From Kribbella sandramycini (GTDB lineage: Bacteria; Actinomycetota; Actinomycetes; Propionibacteriales; Kribbellaceae), in the NCBI RefSeq assembly GCF_013131805.1, contig NZ_JABJRC010000008.1, forward strand, positions 248,001 to 312,000: DNA of 64,000 nucleotides, in the 5' to 3' direction. Made by a program: the position numbers and the translations under genes. Shown in pieces: positions 24,329-32,600 of the stretch (within the stretch, counting starts at the first letter, position 1; each line of letters begins with the position of its first letter). The notes under the pieces are model-generated. The model was not told the origin of the DNA. It was given only the letters and a program-made list of their open reading frames with translations, and ran no database searches.

Positions 24329-25084
24329 TCACCGGTGCAGGTCGAACGCTTCGCCGAGTGCATGGTCGAAATCGCCCTCGAACCCCTTGCGCGCTAGCGC
24401 AACCCAGATGGTCCCATCCGAGGTCCGATCGGTTCGTTGCTCGTTGCCTTGCAAAGCCGGCGCGATGATCAGGACCCCAACGAACGTCTCATTCTGAGCT
24501 TTGATCCTTGTCAGCAGCTGCCGCGTGACTCCGACTTGCCAAGACTTGAGGCGACGCCCTATTGCAATCACCCACAGCTTGCGTCCGATGTCGTCGGTGA
24601 CGATTGCGTCAGGCCGTGCACCGTTCACTCGGATCCCCGGCTCGAGGGCAATCTCGAGGCCTAGTCGTTCGACAGAGCTGGCAAGCCGGGAGAGTAGAAC
24701 GTACTCTCCCGCGCTAGCTTGGCGGACAACCTGCGCGACCTCCGGCGCGAAGCTGTACAGCTCCTGGAGCGCGTGCTCTACCTGCACGCGCGCCTCAGGC
24801 CGCACGGCCTCTACTACTGTCTCGATGGCCTCGCCGACCACTTCGATCCATTCCGCCTCGCCCTCGCCAACTTTGAGTCGTGTAGGCAAGACACCCGCGA
24901 TGCCGATTAGCACGAACAGCGAACCGCTGACGATAAGAGCGACAGGCCCAGCCTCAACGTCTTGGGTAAATGTGGCTGTCCCCCCGGCGGAGAGCATTAC
25001 GGCACCGACTAGTCCAGTGAGCCATCGAGGCAGTGGATCAAGCTTGACTGCCCGGCGCCTCGGAGACGGCTGTTCCTCACCCAT
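24329..25084 (-). CDS. Membrane protein with degenerate restriction-endonuclease-like domain
   Basis: A 251-residue protein. Two membrane helices are at about 20-38 and 48-66. The C-terminal 130 residues look like a PD-(D/E)xK fold: SSVERLGLEIALEPGIRVNGA, then RPDAIVTDDIGRKLWVIAIGRR. The first Asp (PDAIV) is kept, but the E-x-K motif reads I-x-I-G-R-R, so nuclease activity is probably lost. Similar membrane-anchored PD-(D/E)xK proteins occur in defence islands. It starts at ATG 25084 with no strong ribosome site. Confidence 0.5.
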   Translation of the reverse strand: MGEEQPSPRRRAVKLDPLPRWLTGLVGAVMLSAGGTATFTQDVEAGPVALIVSGSLFVLIGIAGVLPTRLKVGEGEAEWIEVVGEAIETVVEAVRPEARVQVEHALQELYSFAPEVAQVVRQASAGEYVLLSRLASSVERLGLEIALEPGIRVNGARPDAIVTDDIGRKLWVIAIGRRLKSWQVGVTRQLLTRIKAQNETFVGVLIIAPALQGNEQRTDRTSDGTIWVALARKGFEGDFDHALGEAFDLHR

Positions 25085-25442
25085 CGGGCCACCAATCCTC
25101 GTAGAGGCGTGCCAGGCTATCGCCCAAGCTGTCGCTTCGCGCCATCCACCGCTGTGGCCGCGCGTCCATTTTGGTTACCCCCGCGCAGCTGGCCCAGCAT
25201 CAGGCCCGATGTCGGCCGGTTTCCAGCTCACCGGCATCCGACTAGGCGGCAAGTGCTCGAACCGGCGATTCTGGACGGAGTCGCTTACACCGTCGCACAG
25301 AAGTGTCTCGTCTAGAGGAAGGCTCGTGGCGTGGGAACACTGGTGGGAACATGCGGGTGTTGATCTGAGTCAACCAGAGTTGGAGAGAGTCGAACTGGTG
25401 GTGGCTCGATACGCCTGGAGATGCCCCTGGAGGTCGGATAGC
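25085..25442. other. Non-coding right end of the element with direct repeats
   Basis: I see no supported gene in this stretch between the last cargo gene and the tRNA fragment. Two GTGGGAAC copies (25331-25338 and 25343-25350), 12 bases apart, lie about 90 bases inside the att core, where integrase arm-type sites or excisionase sites would be expected. Open frames here are translations of the tRNA region. Confidence 0.4.
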
Positions 25443-25492
25443 GCGGTTTCCTAAACCGTGCGTCGCAGGTTCGAATCCTGCCGGGGGCACCA
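25443..25492 (+). other. attR: 3' half of tRNA-Arg(CCT)
   Basis: The anticodon arm (stem, then loop TTCCTAA with anticodon CCT), variable region, T-arm GCAGGTTCGAATCCTGC, 3' acceptor strand CGGGGGC, discriminator A and an encoded CCA are all present. The D-arm is not: only 20 bases separate a possible acceptor strand at 25423 from the anticodon stem, six too few, with no D-stem. This is therefore a half-tRNA left at the element's right attachment site, not a working gene. The complete tRNA should be at the left end, outside the window. A decayed full tRNA is the alternative. Confidence 0.8.
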
Positions 25493-25527
25493 TCGGCATT
25501 TGGCGCACGGGTCGCCAAATGCCGATG
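25491..25527 (+). terminator. tRNA terminator
   Basis: A 15-bp perfect stem (25491-25505 with 25513-25527) starts at the encoded CCA. It is the natural terminator of the tRNA-Arg transcript and shows that this side is the original chromosomal 3' flank. Confidence 0.75.
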
Positions 25528-25545
25528 CACGCGGCGAGTTCCTGA

Positions 25546-25845
25546 TCAGTTGACGTCCGCCAGGAACCACCATTGGCCGGTAACCGGGTGGCGCTCGCAG
25601 TTCCCTACCCAGCTGGCTTTGCCGCTACCGGCCAGGTACCCACGCCAGTAGCTGCAGTCGGTGAGATCCACATAAGGGCCGAACGACTTCCTGGCCTGGA
25701 CGGTCACCGGGCCGGACCCGGTCGACTGGCCGGCCGGCGCGGCGAACGCGCTGCCTGCCGGGATTGCCATGGCGACCGCAGCCACCGCACCGATCAAGAT
25801 CCGGCCGACGGCTCGCCGTGCATTCTTCTCGTACGTCTGACGCAC
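25546..25845 (-). CDS. Small secreted protein
   Basis: A 99-residue protein with a clear Sec signal: basic start (KNARRAVGRI), hydrophobic core LIGAVAAVAMAIPAGSAFA and an AFA-APA cleavage site near residue 36. The mature part is about 63 residues with two cysteines (DCSYWRGYL and GNCERH) that could form a disulfide, and is rich in Trp and Tyr. It resembles the small secreted disulfide proteins common in this group. Function unknown. It is the first chromosomal gene after the tRNA terminator. Confidence 0.75.
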   Translation of the reverse strand: MRQTYEKNARRAVGRILIGAVAAVAMAIPAGSAFAAPAGQSTGSGPVTVQARKSFGPYVDLTDCSYWRGYLAGSGKASWVGNCERHPVTGQWWFLADVN

Positions 25846-26022
25846 TCTCTGCTCCTCCGATCCGCGACAGCGCGAGCCGCTGCCGCGGATTGGAGGTAAT
25901 CAGCTGCGTCCTCCTCGTCCTACAGATTCGAGGACGGGCGAAGCAGGCTTCGAGCACCGTCGAAGATCTTGACGGCGCCCGAGCTGCTCCCGCGTCCCAG
26001 CGTGGGAGCAGCTCGATTGGGG

Positions 26023-26349
26023 TCAGCGGCCGGTGGCTTCGCCGAATTTGTCGGTGGCTTGGTCGGTGAGGTTTTCGGTGGGGAGGTCGATGCCGGTGGC
26101 TTCGGTGACCTGGTCGCCGAAGGCGTTGGCCTGGTCCTGGACCGCTTCGGCGTGGCCCTGGGCGGTTTCGCCGAGGCCTTCAGCGGCTTGGGTGGCCTGG
26201 TCGGCGGCGCCGGTGACGTCGACGCCGGTGGTCTCGGAGATCTTGTCGGCGGCGCCGGACAGGTCGATGCCGGTGGCCTCGGTGACCTTGTCGGTGGCGC
26301 CCGAGAGGAGCTCGGAGGCTTTGTCCTTGAGCGAGTCGAAGATACCCAT
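26023..26349 (-). CDS. Small acidic protein with helical repeats
   Basis: A 108-residue acidic protein built of near-repeats: VTEATGIDLSGAADKIS, ETTGVDVTGAADQAT, and later VTEATGIDLPTENLTDQ. The opening GIFDSLKDKASELL and the amphipathic repeats are reminiscent of CsbD/YtxH-like or Rv0909-type small proteins in actinomycetes. It has no signal or membrane segment. A stress or cell-envelope role is a guess. Confidence 0.65.
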   Translation of the reverse strand: MGIFDSLKDKASELLSGATDKVTEATGIDLSGAADKISETTGVDVTGAADQATQAAEGLGETAQGHAEAVQDQANAFGDQVTEATGIDLPTENLTDQATDKFGEATGR

Positions 26350-26449
26350 GCGGGGAGAACCCTTCAGTCATCGTTGGCCAGGAGGGGATCACCCAGCGTA
26401 ACAAGCAAACCCAAGAGCTTCCTGAGGGAAGCTGCGGCAGAATCGTCCC

Positions 26450-26929
26450 GTGAAGAAACCGCAGTCCGATCCCGTCGTCGCCCGCAACCGCAAGGCGGCT
26501 CACGACTATCACCTGGGCGAGACCTGGGAGGCCGGGATCGTGTTGCAGGGGATGGAGGTGAAGGCGCTCCGGGCCGGCCGCGCCTCGCTGATCGGCGGCT
26601 TCGCCATGGTCGAGGACCGGGAGATCTGGCTGCACGGCGTCCACATCCCGCAGTACTCGCAGGCGCGCTGGTTCAACGACGGCTCGCGCCGCAAGCGCAA
26701 GCTCCTGTTGCACCGCGCCGAGATCGACAAGATCGAGCGCAAGGTGAGCGAGGGCGGTCTGAGCATCGTCCCGGTCCTGCTCTATTTCAAGAACAGTCAC
26801 GCGAAGGTCGAGATCGCGCTCGCCCGCGGCAAGAAGAACTGGGACAAACGCCAAACCCTCGCCGAACGCGAGGCCGACCGCGAAACCGAGCGCGTCCTGC
26901 AACGCCGCCTCAAGGGCCGCACCGACTGA
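26450..26929 (+). CDS. smpB: SsrA-binding protein SmpB
   Basis: A 159-residue SmpB, the tmRNA partner needed for trans-translation of stalled ribosomes. The core is unmistakable: NRKAAHDYHLGETWEAGIVL, GMEVKALRAGRASLIGGFA, EIWLHGVHIPQYSQA, then RKRKLLLHRAEIDKI and the basic tail AEREADRETERVLQRRLKG. It starts with GTG at 26450. No tmRNA gene could be found next to it. Its 3' end overlaps the convergent HTH gene by 20 bases. Confidence 0.97.
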   Translation: MKKPQSDPVVARNRKAAHDYHLGETWEAGIVLQGMEVKALRAGRASLIGGFAMVEDREIWLHGVHIPQYSQARWFNDGSRRKRKLLLHRAEIDKIERKVSEGGLSIVPVLLYFKNSHAKVEIALARGKKNWDKRQTLAEREADRETERVLQRRLKGRTD

Positions 26930-27356
26930 GTCGCGGCGTCGCCGCGTAGGACTCCTGTTCCGCGACTGCTTCGGCGGGTAGAACGGCGCTGAGGGTGCCC
27001 GTGGTGAAGGCGATCAGCAGCGCGGCCGCGGCGAGCACCAACTGCCGGCGGGCGAGCCGGGGACGCCGAAGCGGCCGCGCGGGCTCGGGGAGGGCGGCAG
27101 GGGTTGGGGTGGTGAGGTTGGTGTGGGTTTTGAGGTAGGGGGTTTGTTGGGGGGCGGTGAGGCCGCAGGCGCGGAGGTAGGTGCGGAGGAGGTCTTTGCG
27201 GGGCAGGGTTTTGCGGTTGAGCATGGTGGCGGCGGTGGAGGCGGGCAGGGTGTCGCCGAGTTTGGCGGCGTTGCGTTCGAGCTGGCGGTAGCTCAGGCCG
27301 GTGTCTGCCTTCAGGCGCCTGAGGTCGGTGAGGAAGGCCGAGTCGTCGGGTGTCAT
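26910..27356 (-). CDS. HTH protein with C-terminal membrane anchor
   Basis: A 148-residue protein. Residues 3-70 form an XRE-like domain (FLTDLRRLKADTGLSYRQLE, later TLPRKDLLRTYLRACGL). After a proline-rich linker, one membrane helix (LVLAAAALLIAFTTGTLSAV) leaves about 20 residues outside. I use ATG 27356, because upstream sequence in frame overlaps the divergent promoter. It faces away from the serine hydrolase gene and may regulate it. Confidence 0.7.
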   Translation of the reverse strand: MTPDDSAFLTDLRRLKADTGLSYRQLERNAAKLGDTLPASTAATMLNRKTLPRKDLLRTYLRACGLTAPQQTPYLKTHTNLTTPTPAALPEPARPLRRPRLARRQLVLAAAALLIAFTTGTLSAVLPAEAVAEQESYAATPRLSRCGP

Positions 27357-27365
27357 CTGCGCTCC

Positions 27366-27393
27366 GTTCGTACGGGTTCGTACGCATTCGAAC
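27366..27393. promoter_or_regulatory. Direct-repeat operator between divergent genes
   Basis: GTTCGTACG occurs at 27366-27374 and 27376-27384, one helical turn apart, followed by a degenerate third copy CATTCGAAC. It lies just upstream of both the HTH gene and the serine hydrolase gene and is a plausible operator for the HTH protein. Confidence 0.5.
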
Positions 27394-27465
27394 ACCTGGA
27401 AGGGTTGTTCGGCGGCTGTTGCCCCGGTCAACGTGTGGATCTCCCCGATGGATCCCGGAGGTCCC

Positions 27466-28512
27466 ATGTACCGCGTCGCCCTGGCCGTGATCGTTGCGCT
27501 CGGCGTCACTGCCTGCTCCGCACCCCGACCGAACCCGGTCGCGGCGTACCTGGCCCGCACTGTTCCCGCCGGCCCCGGCGGAACCGTGATCGCGGCCCGT
27601 GGCGACCAGCTCGTGCACTGCGCGGGTTTCGGCTTTGCCGATCGGGAGCGACGCATCCCGGCGACCTGCGACACCGTGTACGACGTCATGTCGATCACGA
27701 AGCAGTTCACCGCGGCCGCCGTCCTCGAACTCGAAACGATGGGCAAGCTCCGCATCACCGACCCGATCGCCGTCCACCTCGGCCCCGTCCCCGCTGACAA
27801 ACGCGCGATCACCATTCATCACCTGCTCACCCATACGTCCGGGCTCGTCGAAGGACTGGGCGACGACTACGACGTCCTGAGCCGCGAGCAGCTGATCAAG
27901 CAGGCGCTCGCCTCCAAGCTCACCCAGGGACCGGACTTCCAGTACTCGAACCTGGGCTACGGCCTGCTCGCCGCCATCATCGAGAAGGTCTCCGGCCTGG
28001 GCTACGAGGAGTTCCTCGCCAAACACCTCTTCGAGCCGGCCGGCATGACCGACACCGGCTACCTCCTCCCCCGCTGGCCGACCGACCGCGTTGCCGTCGA
28101 GTACGACGCCGCCGGCCGCTCGCAAGGCCGCCCGATGGACCACCCCTGGGCCGACGACGGCCCGCACTGGAACCTTCGCGGCAGCGGTGGCCTCCTCTCC
28201 ACCGCCCGCGACCTGTTCCGCTGGCACCGGGCCCTCCTCGACGACACCGTCCTCCCAGCCAGCACCCGCACCAAGCTCTTCACCCCGCACACCGCTGAGT
28301 CCTACGCCTACGGCTGGAACGTCCGCACCGCCCCCGACGGCGACCGCCTCGCCTGGCACGACGGCGGCAACGACTGGTCCCTGGCCAACTACGCCCGCTC
28401 CCTCACCGACCAAACCATGTCCTTCTGGGTCACCAACCAGGTAACCGGCCCCACCTGGAACTTCGAAGCGCTGGAACCCGACCTGACCCTCGGCGTCCTC
28501 GACCGAGTCTGA
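27466..28512 (+). CDS. Serine hydrolase lipoprotein (beta-lactamase/PBP4-like)
   Basis: A 348-residue class C beta-lactamase-like hydrolase exported as a lipoprotein: signal AVIVALGVTACS with the lipobox Cys near residue 17. Active-site motifs are SITK (serine and lysine of SxxK, about residue 80), YSN (about 162), and HDGG near the C-terminus taking the place of KTG. The ATG at 27466 follows GGAGG. Members include D-aminopeptidases and esterases, so beta-lactam resistance should not be assumed. Confidence 0.88.
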   Translation: MYRVALAVIVALGVTACSAPRPNPVAAYLARTVPAGPGGTVIAARGDQLVHCAGFGFADRERRIPATCDTVYDVMSITKQFTAAAVLELETMGKLRITDPIAVHLGPVPADKRAITIHHLLTHTSGLVEGLGDDYDVLSREQLIKQALASKLTQGPDFQYSNLGYGLLAAIIEKVSGLGYEEFLAKHLFEPAGMTDTGYLLPRWPTDRVAVEYDAAGRSQGRPMDHPWADDGPHWNLRGSGGLLSTARDLFRWHRALLDDTVLPASTRTKLFTPHTAESYAYGWNVRTAPDGDRLAWHDGGNDWSLANYARSLTDQTMSFWVTNQVTGPTWNFEALEPDLTLGVLDRV

Positions 28513-28515
28513 GAT

Positions 28516-29316
28516 TCAGCAGGCGTGCTGGGCGGAGAGCTTCGTCAGCAGGGTGCGGGCGGTGGCGGCGTGGTGGGTGAAGCCGGCGGTGGTGGCGGTG
28601 TGGAGGGCAGTCGTGCAGAGGTTGGCGGCTTGGTCGGCGTGGTTGGTGGCGGCGTGGGTGGCGGCCAGGCCGAGGAGGGCGGCGACCTCCAGGTAGGTGA
28701 TGCGGTGGGTGCGGGCGGACTGGAGGCCCAGCTCGTAGTAGTGCTCCGCTTGGGGGTGGTCGCCGGTACGGAGGTGGACGGTGGCGAGCATGGTGAGAGT
28801 GGCGGTTTCGGCGCGTGGGTTGGCGATGTCCTGGGCGATGGCGAGGGCGGCCTGGGCTTCGGTCAGAGCGGTGATGAGGTCGCCGCGGTCCAGGTCGGCG
28901 GCAGCCAGGTTCTCCAGGGCGAAGGCTTCCCCAGCGCGGTTGCCGGTGGCGCGGTGCAGCTCCAGGCCCTCGGCTGCGCAGGTGCGAGCCTGGCTGAGGC
29001 GGCCAGCATGGCGGTGCACTGCGCTCAGTGAGGTGAGGCAGAAGGCCTTCTCGGGCGCAGTGACGTCAGCGAACTCGAGAACCGACGTGTACTCGTGGCC
29101 GGCCGTTTCGAAGCAGCCCATCTCTTCGTAAATGGCGCCGAGGTTGCCACGGATCGCAGTGGTGGGGAAGTCGTTGCTCTGGGCAATGTGCAGCGCGGAC
29201 TGCAGGCAGCTGCGCGCCTGAGCCAGGTTTCCGAGCTCTCGATGGACGGCGCCGAGGTTGATCGACACACCGACCTGTCGGCGAGCCAGACCGACCTGAT
29301 CGCAGGCTGCGACCAC
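28516..29316 (-). CDS. TPR-repeat protein, N-terminus apparently frameshifted
   Basis: A 266-residue run of tetratricopeptide repeats (for example SINLGAVHRELGNLAQARSC and ALENLAAADLDRGDLITALT), about six repeats. The open frame starts at a GTG (29316) without a convincing ribosome site. Immediately upstream in the same frame is a TAA, yet the codons between read naturally as repeat sequence (EPAIAQYEQ). A signal peptide in another frame ends exactly there, so an intact gene would run from 29471. Either a one-base indel has broken the gene or the sequence has an error. Confidence 0.7.
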   Translation of the reverse strand: MVAACDQVGLARRQVGVSINLGAVHRELGNLAQARSCLQSALHIAQSNDFPTTAIRGNLGAIYEEMGCFETAGHEYTSVLEFADVTAPEKAFCLTSLSAVHRHAGRLSQARTCAAEGLELHRATGNRAGEAFALENLAAADLDRGDLITALTEAQAALAIAQDIANPRAETATLTMLATVHLRTGDHPQAEHYYELGLQSARTHRITYLEVAALLGLAATHAATNHADQAANLCTTALHTATTAGFTHHAATARTLLTKLSAQHAC

Positions 29317-29342
29317 CTGCTCGTACTGCGCGATTGCAGGCT

Positions 29343-29471
29343 CTTACTGGCCACCACCTTCTCCTCCTGCAGCGGCGGCTGTTTCGAAACCGCCGCCGCC
29401 TCCGGAGTCCCCGCACCGACCAACAGACCGGCAGCAAGCGCCACCGCCGTACCAATTGCCACCACGCGCAT
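29343..29471 (-). pseudogene. Signal-peptide fragment of the frameshifted TPR gene
   Basis: From ATG 29471 the frame encodes RVVAIGTAVALAAGLLVGAG, a good Sec signal, then a short linker ending KVVASK at about 29343. Beyond this the frame turns into unnatural sequence while the TPR frame becomes protein-like. The two parts are joined by a minus-one shift at AAGAG, which suggests a broken secreted TPR gene. Confidence 0.55.
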
Positions 29472-29683
29472 GAAAACCCCCAGGCTGAGCGCATCGGACC
29501 GACCGCCAACGCCCCGCCCGCCAGCTGGCGGTAAACGTCCCCCAGCCGTTCATACGCGGGATACACGACCTCGTATGGCCACGCTCAGCGGGCTGGGAGG
29601 GCTTCGAGCGGGGTCGAAAGGTCATCGGTTCGGTGGGGGTGTTCGTCCTGGGGCCACGAGTTTCCGAGGTGAGGAGTGGGTTC

Positions 29684-32600
29684 GTGGGTCTGGGACGAAG
29701 AGCGTCGGCTGTGGTGGTGGCCGGGCTGCTGGTGGTGGCGGGTGCCGGGCCTGGGGGTGCTGAGGCCAAGAAGCCCCCTGCGCCGGGGGCTGAGCAGGTG
29801 GTCACGTTGGTGACCGGGGACAAGGTGCGGGTGCGGCCGGTCGGGAAGAGTTGGGATGTCACGGTCGAGGCGCGGGCTGGGCGTCGGGTCGGGTTTCTGC
29901 AGAGCGTCGGTCCGAAGGGGGTGACGGTGATTCCGGCTGATGTGGCCGGGTTGGTTAAGGCCGGGAAGCTCGACAGGGCGCTGTTCGACGTCACTGGTCT
30001 GATCAGACAGGGCTATGCAGATGCCAAGACCAGCACCATGCCGCTGTTGGTCCAGACAGATGGACGCCGGTCGGTCAGCACGCTCGGCAAGGTGATCCGG
30101 CAGCTGCCCAAGGGGAATCTGACCGCGGTCGCCACCGCCAAGGCGACCGCTGCGCTCACCGAGCTGCCGGCTGGAGTCAAGAAGGTCTGGCTGAACGCGA
30201 AGGCGAAGCCCACGCTGGACGCGAGCGTCGCCCAGGTCGGTGCCCCGGCCGCGTGGCAAGCGGGTCACACCGGCCAGGGCGCGAAGCTCGCCGTCCTGGA
30301 CACCGGGTACGACACCGGGCATCCCGATCTGGCCGGGGTCGTCACCGGCAGCAAGGACTTCACCGGGGAAGGTATCCAGGACCAGGTCGGGCACGGTACC
30401 CATGTCGCGTCGACCGCGGCCGGTCGCGGGACGGCGTCCGGCGGCAAGTACACCGGGGTCGCGAAAGGCGCGGATCTGCTGATCGGCAAGGTCTGCGTCT
30501 GGGACGGCTGCTCGTACGACGCGATCATCGCGGGCATGCAGTGGGCCGCGGACAGCGGCGCCAAGGTGGTCAATCTGAGTCTCGGCGGTGAGCCGTCGGA
30601 CGGCACCGACCCACTGTCCCAGGAGCTGAACCGGATCTCGGCCGCCTCCGGCACGCTGTTCGTCGTTGCGGCCGGCAACAACGGCGGCGATCGAACCGTC
30701 ACCAGCCCGGCCGCGGCCGATCGCGCACTGGCCGTCGGCAGTGTGACCAAGCAGGACGAGCTGAGCGACTTCTCCTCCCGCGGCCCGCGGTACGGCGATT
30801 TCGGCCTCAAACCCGATCTCGCGGCGCCCGGCTCGGATATCGTCGCGGCCCGGGCCAAGGATACCCTGGACGGGGACGCCGTCGACGCGTCGTATGCCCG
30901 GATGTCCGGTACGTCGATGGCATCGCCGCACGTCGCCGGCGCCGCCGCGATCCTGGCCGCGCAACACCCGGACTGGACCGGCGACCGGATCAAGGACGTG
31001 CTGATGAGCAGCGCGAAACCACTGGACGGGATCGCCGTCAGCGCGCAGGGCGCCGGTCGGCTCGACGTCGCGCGCGCCGACCGGCAACAGGTCGTCGCGG
31101 ATGCGGCCGCACTACAGTTCGGCCTGCTCAGCTGGCCGCATGCCGACCGGCCCGCCGTCCAGCGCAAGGTCAGCTTCCGGAATCTGAGCAACAAATCTGT
31201 TGCCCTGCGCACCCAATTGACCGTGAAGGACGCCGAGGGCAACGAAGCGCCGGCCGGATTCGCAGCTGTGGACCAGGCCGAGCTGACCGTGCCGGCCGGC
31301 GGGCAAGCGGTCGCGACCGTGACTGTCGACCCCAAGGTCGGCCCGGTCGGCACGTACGAGGGCCGGCTCATCGCGCGCTCGGCCGACGGCACGACGGTGG
31401 TTCAGGCGCCGTTCGGCGTCCACAAGGAGCCGGAGAGCTTCGACCTCGACGTACAGGTCACCGACCGGCACGGCGCCGCCCTGCCGAACAGCGGCGCGGA
31501 CGCCAGCCTGCTGCTCACCGACCTCGACAGCCCCGACGGCCAGTTCAGGTTCGCCGAACCGGGCCGAAAGAACCGCCTGCCGAAGGGCCGCTACCGGTTC
31601 AACGGCTACATCTACACCGCCGACAAGGGATATGTGACGCCGTCGGTGACCGTCTTCAACCAGCCCGACTTCGTTCTGGACGCCGATCGCCGGATCACCG
31701 TCGACGCGCGCGCCGGGCGGCCGCTGCGGCACCGGACCGACGCACCCGGCCGGCCCGAAGGCACAGTCCTGGTGTCGTCGCTGGTCGGTGAGACCCGGAT
31801 CGGGTACTCGTCCTGGTTCGCCGAGCGGGCGTTTGCCGTCCCGTCGACGCAGCCGGCCGAAGGGTTCAGCTTCGTGGACGCGTCGAAGAGCAAAGCCGAC
31901 GAGGTCCGGCTGACGGGCGCGGACGGCTCCGTGGTCCCGGTCGACTGGGCCTGGGAAGGCCCGCGGTTCACCGGTAGCAAGCGGCTGCGGACGGTCGACG
32001 TCGGTCATGCCACCGAGGCCGAGCTGGCCAAGGCGGACGTGAAGGGCAAGCTGGCAATGTTCACTCTGAGCGGGGACGAGGTTGGGGACTACGTCGACCG
32101 GGTCCGGCGGCTGGGTGAGCTCGGCGCCGTCGCAACACTGAACTACGTGACCGACGTCGATGCCTGGCCGGGGAGGGCCCCCGAGCTGCCGAGTGTGATC
32201 GGCGAAGGGCCTGCCGTACGCCGGCTGGTCGCGCAGGCCGGCTCCTGGGTCACGCTGACCGGGCTTCCGCAGAGCACGTACCGCTACGAACTGCTCTTCG
32301 CGACCGAGGGCGGCATCCCGGCCACCCTCGACCGGCGGGTTCGCGATCGCGACCTGATCGCGGCCGATACGACGTACTACGGGCCGGCCGGCGCCAAGGC
32401 GCGGACCTTCGCCAGCGGCAGCCTGAACGGGTTGCGGGCGGGGCTCATCTTCGCCGAGCCGATCAGTTTGCCGTTGCGGCGCACGGTGCTGCGCTCACCG
32501 GCGCCGGTCCACTGGGAGGAGATGCTGTTCTCGCCGGTCGGCATTCACCACGGTGAGATGCAGCGAGCGGCCGGCCAGGTGCGAACGAGCTGGGCCGCCC

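Larger units (their letters stand above)
1..25492. mobile_element. Integrated conjugative/mobilizable element, right part (left end outside window)
   Basis: The right boundary is seen directly: a 3' half-copy of a tRNA-Arg(CCT) gene ends at 25492 and is followed by a 15-bp-stem terminator and then housekeeping genes such as smpB. Inside the boundary lie an excisionase, a GntR repressor, a MobF relaxase, a VirD4-type coupling protein, a DUF2637 membrane protein and a primase-polymerase, the usual set of actinomycete integrative elements. No integrase, no second att copy and no mating-channel genes are present, so the left end lies before base 1, or the element is mobilizable only. The start at base 1 is the window edge, not a true end. 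Whether the first 2.7 kb belongs to the element is inferred from its accessory-type gene content. Confidence 0.8.

Noticed and set aside
25423..25492. Complete tRNA-Arg gene
   Set aside because: GCCCCTG at 25423 can pair with the 3' acceptor strand, but only 13 bases remain for the D-arm and no D-stem forms, so the gene cannot be complete.
26930..27360. tmRNA gene next to smpB
   Set aside because: No tRNA-Ala-like ends or tag-peptide reading frame are visible; the region encodes the convergent HTH protein.
27466..28512. Antibiotic-resistance beta-lactamase
   Set aside because: The motifs show only a class C-like serine hydrolase; HDGG replaces the KTG motif and lipoprotein esterases or peptidases share this layout.
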